From: Talinum fruticosum
Lineage: Eukaryota > Streptophyta > Magnoliopsida > Caryophyllales > Talinaceae
NCBI GenBank assembly: GCA_021018815.1
Contig: JAITYX010000002.1
Coordinates: 11,997,001 to 12,061,000 of the forward strand
Length of the DNA stretch: 64,000 nt
Direction of reading: 5' to 3'
Shown one piece after another: positions 49,493-61,400 of the stretch. The position numbers and the translations under genes are program-made. Under the pieces are notes generated by a model. It ran no database searches. It saw only the letters and a list, made by a program, of their open reading frames with translations, and was not told the origin of the DNA. Numbering within the stretch: the stretch's first letter is position 1; every line of letters starts with the position of its first letter.

Positions 49493-52400
49493 CTCACGAG
49501 CATCTCCAGATGTTAAGTTACTGCTATCTGCAGTATACTGGATTGCACCAGCAGTTGCAGAAACAGTAGAAAAGTCACGTCCAGTGAGCTTGTTACTCAT
49601 TCGAGCCATAACCATTACAGCACGTTCGTTCAGAACTTCATTAGCATCACCAAGCTGATTAACAGCCTAAAAGCAGCAAAAACACCACATGAGATTAACA
49701 TAAAAAAGTTAAGCAAATGAAAGTTATGATGTGAAAGCCCTTGAACCTGTAGTAGTTCTCTCTCTCTTGCTCCACGCTGTGGATGTTGAAGATTATTACT
49801 TGTAGAAGCTTCATCACTATTAACAACAGGTGGGGCATGAGCAGACATTTGTGGGACTTCATTGAAGGTAAAGAGACGCCAATTAATGAGAGGATCATGG
49901 ACAAAGGCCTAGAATTCACCAAGATGAACCATTGATTAATAGAAATGCAACAAATACCCGATCCAGATAAAGCAGTAGAGAATTTACAACATGCTAATTG
50001 CAATTGGATCTCAACCAACAGAAAATATGGAATGGAACTTTAAGAGGTAATTCAGATCAGGATTTATAAATTATGAGTGCGCAAGCCCTGTTAGAGTTCC
50101 TGATCTTCATAATATGAATTACACAAACCACTACTACTGTTAAACGGGAAATATGATACAAATAAAAAACTCTAGGAACTCTACCTCCATCATAGCCATG
50201 ACACTGTCCTTATTTGTTCGAAGAACTTGCATCACATTTTCGCATGTTGTACGGAAGGTACCCTCTATTCCACTGACCTCCATAGCTTTCACAAGCATTC
50301 TAGTCAAGCGGAAAGGTACCTGCAATCACCAATAAATGGTAGTCCATAATCTTGAGTCCATCAATTGTTGCAACAGAAATACTGCCTGAAGTCGTTGACA
50401 GAATCTACCAGACGGAAGGAGAAGAAAATAAAGTAACACTTGCCTTTTCAGGAAATTTCTCCCTATTCATGGATGCTTCAAAGCAGTCTCCAAAATCAAT
50501 GTGCAGTATTTTCCCACTGTGAAACAGAACAGCTAACTAAGGTAACTCACATTAAATACTAGAGCAAAAAGAAATATCAGAAGCCAGAATGTTGTATAGT
50601 AAAGAGTGTTGTGCTTAATGGTGAAAGAAATTTGTACTTGGATTTTTGAGATTGTATTATGGATGAGAGCTTGAAGGCATAATGTTTTTGTATTTTCCCC
50701 TGTACATGGGTGGTATTCCCCTTGGTGGCTTATATATACATCTTGTGGTTGCTTTTTTATTAAAAAAAAAAAAAACACGAAATAAACGAGCATTAGAAGT
50801 CAAGTACCTGTAGCGATGAAGCATAAGGTTACTCGGGTGTCGATCACCCAACCCAAGAAGGTAGCCAACCTGACAAAAACAAAATCCAAAATTTGAGTCA
50901 TTAATCCCCCCCACAAATAGACTGATCAAGGAAATTGTACGAGGCATTGCATACCATACTCATCACCGCTAAACTTCTTGTATAATTTGTTCGTCTGTAT
51001 AGCCATACTTCTGATGTGCGGCTTTTCAACCAAAGGACCTGGTACACAATATGTTTAATAGGGGCACCACACAAGGCAGGATACAGGAAACAAAAAGAAA
51101 TGAAGTGCATGCGATAACGAGAACAGACCCGAGCCAAATCATTTCCTTCAGTATTTTGCAGAGCATACTCAAATACTTCAACTTTGGCTATAAGTGGCAG
51201 ATGGTCATAATCTGGGGCAAAACTAAGCATCAATCTGTGTTCTTGATTTAAGGTGATCTGAAAACCATCCAAATGTCAGAGGGAGAGTTTGATATTTCAG
51301 GGATAAGAGAAGATTCCTTTGATATTCCACAGTTCCACTAACCTTTCTAGCATCCCTATACTCTCTTATAAGGTGATGTAAGGTATCACAATTAGGCACC
51401 CATCCTATCAGTCCACTATTTGGAGACAAAGGAATGACAGAATATCTTTCTATGGAGAGATCCTTTTCAGAAGTTTTCCGAGAGTTCTCTAGAAGAGTAT
51501 TCACCAGACCGAAAAGCTGCAAATATCAAATGATGTCATCAGCTACAAGGAATGACCAATTATTAATCAGCATGAGGTACTACATAGTACACGACACACT
51601 TTCATAAATTTACAAATGGGGAAGAACCTGCATCACACGTTCATCTTGGCGCAAGTCTTCATGTCCCTTGAGCAAGAAGGCATAATCCTCTCCATCGCTC
51701 CCATGAATGGTCAACTTTCGAGGTCGCTGTTTAGATGTCATGACTGTAAGTTGATGCGCAAATGATTTGATGGTCACCACCGGTCCATCTGGAATGTCAT
51801 ATTGTCATCATAAGCCAACCACAAGTTTACATCATCATTTACCATCCTTAAAAAATGCAGAGGCAACCACTATGAATAAACTAAATAACTTCCATGACTT
51901 TTCAGATTATAACAAATTATATAATCTTACCTGCACGATAGGTTCCAGGGACAGCGAGCTCCAAATCACGGCAGCTGAGTAGCTCAGGAGAAACAGACTG
52001 GCCGTGAAAACATGGGACCAAAAAGATTTAGCGATCATTGCATTACATGAAGACAAATTTTACAAAGTCAAATTAAAAGGAAAACTGTTTCCTGCCTGGA
52101 GGTCCAAGGTTGTAAGGGACTGGAGCTGCCTATCTATCCGTCTGAACACATGATAATAGAGATCCCAAGCCTAGCAAAAAGCAATCCTGAATGAGCAACT
52201 TGTATACATAGAAGGATAACAGAATGATAGTGGTTTAAATAAAGGATAGAAATAAGTTACAAGGTACAAAAACAAATATGGTTCGGATACATGCATGCAG
52301 ATGCCAAAAGAATGCATTTTGAGTGATCCGATTTAGAGCATCATCTGGTTTCTCATAAAGCTTCCCAATTTTGAAGCTCGATGGTGGGGATAGAACCAAG

Positions 52401-55400
52401 AGATTTTTCCTTGATAAGGTTGTAAAATAATTTTAAAGGAATAAGTAACAAAATAAGTCTAACTTATCAGAAAAAATGCTCTAACAGCCACATTTGACCA
52501 GCTTGAACAATGCCTTTGGGCAACAAGAATTTATTCCAAAAAGAGTAAAATGGCGATCCTTTTACTTGTCCTGTTCGTTTACTCCCATTTGTCCATAATA
52601 CTACACTGTTGGAGACTAGGAGTTCCTGTAAGTTGCAACCCGATTATACAAAAGATAATGTCAATGCACAGGGAAGATAATCTAAAGAAAGCTCCTTTTT
52701 CTTTTCCAATCTGACAAAGGCAACTAAAGTATACAGGGCATGCTATGCAAACAAGTTCTCACTCACAAGTAGTAAGAATAAAAAAGCACAAACAAAATAT
52801 GCTTGTTGACCACAAGAACATAGAGCAATCACAGTAACAAGGACAAGGCACAGTGATTCACTGAGAGAAGTTTTAAACTTACAGGCAGAAATAGATTAGA
52901 CCAAAGTAATCACAATACAAGAGAAAATTCCTGAGGATTTATTGAATAACCACTCATAATTGCAGTATATATATCAGCATTGATCATGCTCACAATTTTT
53001 GGAAGTTAAAATAAGGACACTTGAGATTGAATGTAGGAGCATGTCAAGGACATATGTCACAGTGCCAGTACTTGATACCACATGCTGAATCAATGACTAA
53101 GACATGTACGTGGTGATATCGTTAAGAGTAGAGGAGAACCTGAGTAAGCTCAGCATCTTTCCCAGTTTTCTTGTATCTCACGCAGCACTCATATGCTTGA
53201 AGTAAGTCCGCGCGGTATGCCTGGGATTTATAAAAAGATAGAATTAGCCATATTAACATAACCTATGCCCATGTCATGTTCCTTTTATAAATATTATCTT
53301 TGATATTAACTGACTTGCACAACCAGCTATTTAATTGAATCACACAGTATCATGTTGATGCATTGGTGGAAGGAACAATACCTGAATGAAGGTCTTTTCA
53401 TTGATGGTGGTGTCATTCCGCGCGGCTCCTTCTTCAAGCATCTCGTGTAATGGCTCAAGGACCTTTAGCATCCCGTCAATATTATGTTCTCCAAAATAAA
53501 AGCGACTAGCTTCTTCCAGAGATTCATGCCACATTTCATGCCATAATATTGCCACCCTAATAAGTTCCTTGGACACAAGTTGAGCCTGCACATAGTAGAA
53601 AGGCAGTCAAGTTGCAGAGATAGCAGGCTTTTTTTTTGGGGGGTGGGGTGGAGTGGGGGAATATACTGACCTCGTCCACAAGGGCGCTACTGTGTTGTCG
53701 TACTCTATCAACTACTCTTTGAGCTGCAGCTCTGCGCAGATCACTTATTGATTTGCATGCCACAAGAAGGGGATACATAAGAGCCTGTACAGGTACAAAC
53801 AGTCTGTGAGTAGAGGATAAGGATGTAAAAAGTCTGTCTCACTAGCCTAGCCCCAATACCACAAAAGGAATTTCATCAGAGACTATTTGTTACCCACCAG
53901 CTCGCAACAAAAATACATTTGGGCCTTCACAAGAACTCCTAGTACCCAAGTCTGGCTCTTAAGAATCCAGCAAAGGGATCTTACATTTTTCGTATGGCAG
54001 GCAGTACAGGATAATATATCAGGAAAACTATTGGCCAAAATACTAATATACGACACATGCCAAAAATTGTGATTGAATATCTATCAAAAAATGCAGCATC
54101 ATCACTATCACACTCTTACACAAAACAATCAACGAGTTTCTTCATTGCAAAAACAGTCACTATCAGTGACAACCATTCTAACTTAAATGTTAAGCTACTC
54201 TTGTCAATATCGTGTACAAAAAAAACTGAGGCTTACTGGTGGTAGTACTAGAATCATATCTGCACTCAAGACAGCTTGTGATTAGCATTTGAGTTTAGCA
54301 ATTCAACTCTATCTCCTGAGCTCGGGACAATTGTTTTTTTTTTGGCTAGGGAAAATTGTTTTGCCTCTCTGACATGCTCGAGAGAGACAAGGGTTGATCC
54401 CAATACACAGACAGAGGACAAACAACTCCATGAAGAAATCATTGCAAATCATATTCTCAAACTAATAGATTATTCAAAAGAAAGAAAGAAAGAAAACAAG
54501 GAGAATAAGAAACAGAAATAGAGCTTCACTCTGGTGGTGACGACAGGAGGGCTTCTGAAACTGAGTCACTAACTCACAGTAATCAGACTATTATTTAATT
54601 TGCAGTATGAAATTGCTTCGCCACATCAGATAATCAGGTCAGATAGGATGAACTTAAGGACTATACTGCTCATAAACCCATTCCCATCTATTTTTGATTA
54701 AGTTTGCCAAATGTAAGTACGGGATGAGGTTTGGTTCAAATGCTTTTCATATGTGTGATATGGCCACTTGAACCCACATACTAGTCAAAGAATTGTAGTG
54801 TGACAATATAACCCTTTAATCTCAAAAGAAAGGAAATCATTGAAGGAAAACCTGAGGATGGCTTTGTCCAATCCGCACCAAAAGAGTCTGTATGAGATCT
54901 CTAACTGCCTGATTATTCGAGTGTATCCGCGCAATTATTTGAGGCAAAACTACTAGCCATGTGTCTATGCTGACAAGATCAAATCCCTTTCGAAGAGCCA
55001 TTTGAACTTCCACTGTAGCTCCATGATTAAACCATAGAGTGAGAAGACGCAGTATGTCCTGTTAGAAGATGGATATATTGGTCATGTTAGAGCATGAACT
55101 AAACAAATACCTGACCACCAAGAAAGAATGGTCAAGTTGCCATGCATGCTAGCCAGCGACATAAAGTGAACAAGAAACAACATAACTAGTAAAAAACAAT
55201 GCACAATTGATTGATTTCAAGACTGAGGGCATTTGAGGATGAAACAAATAAAGAAGACAGCAAGCAACCAAATTATCTGGCAACAAGCTCCAACTCCAAG
55301 GAGTAGACTTTACCTGCAAACTATCATCAACTCCTTTAGAATTTGCAGCACAAGCTATAGAATGAAAGTATCCTGTGACAGCTGCGACAACAAACTGTCC

Positions 55401-58400
55401 TGCAGTACTCGCATAACCTCTCAGAGTATAATGGGACATCACAGCTGTATTAAACAAAGCCCATGAGTGCCAAGCCTTTGCCCACTTAGGCCCACATTGA
55501 GTAGCATTCCTAAGAGCAACAAGGATATCTGCAAAAACAGAGAACCATATGACAGCAAAGAACCTTTTAGTATTTTGTAACCCACATAATACTAGCCACA
55601 AAAGTCAGTTACCTTGTATGGAATTATCATCTAGTATTGGTGTAAGCTCCCGCTGCCAAGTGCCAAGTTTGAGATATACACGAGCAAGAAGAGGATTGGT
55701 TGGAGATGAAGTATTTGGCAAAGCTGTCTGAGAGGTGGATTGTGCACCAGCAAGCTCAATAGCCAAATCCTAATTACACTCAGAAAGACCATCGTCAGTA
55801 GGATAACTGCAAGCAAGTTCACAAATTATTTCCGATAATAATGACACTGAAAGATACCTGCAACCTAGCAAATGCATCCCTGCGCTTGTGATCGTCTCCA
55901 AGTGACCATAAATATTTCAAGTATGCAAACATCACCTGAGGAGGACCATGGTAATGTACGTTTCTGGGGTATGTTTCCGGGTCGTACTGAACAATTAGAG
56001 CAACAGAAGTCAACACCATAAAAAAACAAAAAAACAAACAGCTACCACAACACCACCACCACCACTACCTACTACGCTTGTTTTTTTTTTTTTGGAATGA
56101 GTAATCAAAAAATTGTAATGATGAGACACCAATGGGATGTCACCCATGCACAAAAGGAGGCAATCACAAAACAACATCATGCCTTCAAACTCTCCACAAT
56201 AATCACCTCGACAAAATCCAAAATGGTTGTCTTTGTACCCTGAGAAAAACTTAACTCCCAACTATACAAAGTTCTCAAGAAACAAAGTTTCAATAATTTA
56301 CAGATACTGTTAGTTATAAACTTGAAAAGAAAAGGTCATGGTTTATAAATTATTAACTTCCAATGATTAGGAGATGCTTTGCCTGCACAAAGAATGGTAA
56401 ACAGCTTAACCTGAAGAAGTTTGATCAATGTCGATTTAGCTTGACTGATCCTCCCACTTTGACGACAGAGAGAAGAAAACTTCAACCACGTTTCAATGTC
56501 TTCTGTTGGAGGCAAGACAAGTGCTCTCACCACCAATAATGCTTGCCAGACCTACAAAACCAAGCAAATTAGCGCCATATTGATGAAGCCCATGCACACT
56601 GATTAGTCATAGAATCAGCAAAGTGCATTTCAAAGTCAGGCAATATAAAAGCATAGGATTGTAAAAGCCAAGACCAGCTATGGGGAATTAGTCGAGGAGC
56701 TCAAAAACAAGCACATCATCAACATCGGTATATATCGTTGAGCACCCCTCAATAGAACATTCTTATTACATTCTTTAAAAAATAGCCTAAATACATGATT
56801 TTTTAGTAACCATATGATTGAGAAAACAATCCAAGTTTTTCTTCAACAGCAGGCCGGCTAATAGACTGATGCTGCCTGTCCTCCATTTCTATTTAGCACA
56901 ATGTCAAGTGTCCAAAAAAGGAAAAAATGAGAAAAATAATATTAGCATATAATGTCTGGATTCTGCCATGCCGGCAAAAAATGTCACCAGTTTCATGAAT
57001 CCAGCTCTAAGTATTCTAACCACTGATTTATCACAATGATTAAAAAGAGAACAGATAAATACCTCAACATTCCGCTTCACTCCATGTATGCGCTGGGTCC
57101 ACATATTCCGAATTAGTGCACGACGCCCTTCGGTAACAGGATTTCCCACAGGCAGAGTACAGTAATCGATTACCTGACCAGTAGAAGTTTAATACAGTGA
57201 GGGTCATAGATAAAGTGCTCACAGAAGGCTCGAAACAGAGTTCGTTGTTTTACCTCTTCAAGTTCGGACAACTGCTGAACACGAACCATATTACTGTAAG
57301 CACGCTCATAACTCTCAAGTACCTATGCATAGGAATGGAGGTTATGCGGAGTATAGATAAGATAAAAGGCAATTCAACTGTTCAACAGCTCAGGTCTCTC
57401 AAATGCACACTAATGATGCTGTATGTGACTAGTCATTAGCGCGTGAACTATAACAACTCCTGGTGTGGTTCCCACTTTCGCAAGGTCTAAGGAGATTTAG
57501 ATGCATATACCTGACCCCCTAAAAGCATTCCGCAAACAAAGAGACCGATTCTACAAATCCAAAAGATCCACAAAAAAATTCAGGAAACATTTTTGACGGT
57601 TATTTAGTTTGACAACACACATTTGGCATGAACTAAAAATTAAAAAAAAAAAAAAAGAATCAAAGCAGTGAAGTCTCAATGTCGACATCATTCTTTTTAG
57701 CTTTAACTTACAACGTTTTACAACCTTACTATCTTATAACTCCTTTTAGCTTCTTACAACTCCTTACCGCTAAAAAGAACAGTGCTATGTCTACTTAGAT
57801 ATAAAACATCAACCTTAAATAAGACTCTGAAAGACAATTAGTTAGCTTTTGCCGGATAAACTTGATTCCCTTAAGACTCATGAATCATGCCCACAATAGC
57901 CAAGCAAAAAAGATGATAGAAAAATAAGGCTAGCTTTCAGCAATGTGCAAACTTGCCATAATTATGAGTCACATTCCAAGGGCAGAATTTATGCGATAAA
58001 CTATAAGCCTTGACAGTTACTGGAAGAACAATGCCTCCAAATATGAATGATTACTGAAGAGCCAGCGGATAGAACATACCAAAGCTGCCAACTCCGTCGC
58101 CAGACATTTTCTAGCTCTCTCAACATATTCCCGAGCTTCATCATACTATAACGAGAATTCAAATTTATCAAACTCAATTGAACAAAGGACCTGACAGAGG
58201 AAAACAAAGAGAGATGGAAACCACACCTTTCCCCGACGAACTAATAGAACAGCCCGAAAGAATGTACCATTACTACTTCCATCACCAGTGGCGGATGTAT
58301 TCCCCAAAACACGAAACTTAGTTTCATCACCATCATCAAGGCGATTAACATATTCTGCCATTAGATCCCACTCTCCCATGTTCCATGCAGCACTAGCAGC

Positions 58401-61400
58401 CTGGAAAGAACCAGCATCAACATGAAAGTTTCAGCAAACATATAAGACAAAATCAGCACTACACAAGGAATCATCTTCCAGAATAAAGGCACAAGAGAAA
58501 TAAATATAATAAATTACAAAAACAACGTATATGCACATGTTAGGACAGCATAAGATACTGATAAAAGACAAAAAGAGCACAAACCATCGGCGCCATTTCC
58601 AATCTAGCTGCTGGCTCAGCTGGTGTCCAGAAATCCTTGCATAGGTTGTTGAGCTCTTCCCAACGGGCTAGTGCAGCAAGGCATCTCATTCGCCCTATAA
58701 AACATAGGAAAAATGATTGTTTATGTCCACTATACATGCATTAAAAAAATTGAGGAACTATCCTTTTGGGCAATTTGCAAGTTATTTTTCAAATGTTTTG
58801 ATGTTTATAGCACTTATTTTCCAAAAAAATATTTTTTTTTCGTGGGCCTCTTGGAAACAACCTCTCTGCTAAGGCAGTTCGCATGCGGATTTCCCCAGAC
58901 TAACTTGACCAAGATCCACAGTGGGGAGTCGTCATCGTCGTTGCATCTTTCAGGGAATTGGTAAGCCACTAATCAATATATTAAGTACCTAATTATATTA
59001 AACAATCTAATCCTATCTCCTAGCAACATACTGAATTCTGTATATTCTGCAGATAGAAGTTAGATATGCTAGAAAGTACCAGTAATTCAAATCCTATCAA
59101 TGTTGTGACACATGACTAACAGTAATCACATGACCTTTCTGATCCCTATAATGAGCCTGTCCTAGTTCAATAGTGTCAGACACTATTCAACTACGGTCAC
59201 AAGTCCTTTTAGAGACGTCTATAGCTGATACAATAGCAAATGTGATGTGCGTAGCTTGGGTTGTATTGTTACTATGCAAATGAGTATCTGCCCTTGGCAG
59301 GATTCACATCGGAGCCTGGTGCTATAGTCATCGCTGAATCACTGATACACAAATAATAACTTTTTTATGCATAAATGAATAAACATGTCAATTGTGACCT
59401 TTATAAGTGCTTAAAAAGGTAGAGTCCACATAGAAGCTACAGATGTTTTAATAAAGGAAGACAGAAATAATAAGGACCGAAAACGGATGACCAATTTTGC
59501 AGGCTGGATTCGCATCCAGTAGTTTCGAGTATGTTTAATTTTAAATAAAGAATCCTCTGCTGATTTCTGGGGTTACAAAGTGATCCTCCACAACAAAAGT
59601 TTGGACTTGCATAAAGCTCTTTTACTATAGGCACTCTTTCTTCATTGAAGAAATTCTCTTTTTACACAGAAAGCAAAACTTCTATAACACCATCCAGTGT
59701 AGATCCCGCCCAACAAAATTCTGTCGAGGTTAGGATATAGGCCCTGACAAGCAAGGACGCTGTTTACATGATAACCGATATCCAAAAGAAAAAGTTTCAC
59801 AAAAATTTGAAGTAATTAAAATATATTGGTGAGACTACCCATAGAGGAGATAGAAAGGTAATAACAAGAAAAGCAAAATTTCAAACACGATTATTTATTG
59901 CTAAACTTCACATATGTTGATGTTTAAGGGAAAATGATCATTAAAATTTGTCTGTAACAAAAGTTACAGTGCCAGATCAGAGACAGATTGGGACAACCCG
60001 CAATTGTTAAGAAATATGATTGGCATCAGTAAAATACACACCAAGTGTAGCTTCTAGTAAAGCATGAGGATTAGTTGCTTGTGCAGCTTTAGCAGTGTAC
60101 GCCCTCAGTGCATCATCCCATCGTTGTAATTTCTCATACCTGTAAAAGCCAATGAGCAATATAAAAAACATATGTATTTAGAGTTGGAATGATACTGAAA
60201 CAGGTGGAAGCTATGACGAAATATTGAAACAATACTGAGGCAAGGGGAAAAATCATGACAAATAGCAAAATTGCAGTGGTTTGGAAGAACCCATCACGGA
60301 TTCTATAAGCCATCATAGAGATACGACCAGTTCGGAGACAGTATAGCTCTAAGTTGGAATTGTGTTCGAATCCCAGTGGACGTATGGAGGAGTTTCACCC
60401 TAGCCTTACCTCAGCCTCCTCTACTAAAATGGCACTAGCACATATGGAACCCCAAGATAACTTACCTACCACAAAGAGAGAGCAAGAGAGAGAAAATATA
60501 CCAGGACTCCTTTAGTTGAACATCTAATTGCTGTTGTGCATACGTCAAAATTCCAACAGCTGCCTGCAGAAAACCATCAGTAAACAGGAACCTTATGAAA
60601 CACAAACAATGGCTAGCAAAATTAAATCAACTGGAACAAAAAAAAAAACTGTCAGAAACCTCATGCTGATGCAGCTGATTGTTAATATGTATCAATGCTT
60701 CAACAACAGCAACAGGATTAGCATCCATGTTCCTGGAACGTGCATCTTCAAACTCCATCTCTTTATAGTGTAAAGCCTTTGCGAATGCTCTACACTGAAA
60801 TACAAATCATTGACAAAAGTTATTTGGTAGTTGATAAATTATCAAAATCTGCTCAGGTTTCCTGAAGTACATGCAAGTCTAGTTGCCTGTATGATGAAAT
60901 CATACCTTCTCTGCAAGAGCACCAAGAAGACGGATATCAATAGGGAGAGGTTTCTCATCATGTTCCATGAACTCCGCCTACAACATGAAGGAGGTAAAAC
61001 AGTCAACCATGCATGTTAAAGGATTGGATTCCAACTATAATATTGGATACAGGGTGACAGTTGAGTTTTTAAAAATGTTAAATGAGATGAGACAATTGTT
61101 TGACATGCAGTGACTTGTGGCTAAACGACAATATTGGATACAGGGTGACAGTTGAGTTTTTAAAAAATAAAGAGATTCCTAGAAGGTAGAATTAAGCTGG
61201 AAGGTACAGATAAATGTTCATAAGGGATCATACAGTATCTTAAATGCATTGAAGATGATCAGATTTCTTACTGCAGTCAGTAAGAAATAGGCCATCAAAA
61301 CAGGAGGGTTAAAAAAATGGAACACTCAATTCAAAATTTGAAGAGACCTAATCAACTAGCTGGAGTCGCAGAAACTATTAACGAATGGAATGATTATCAG

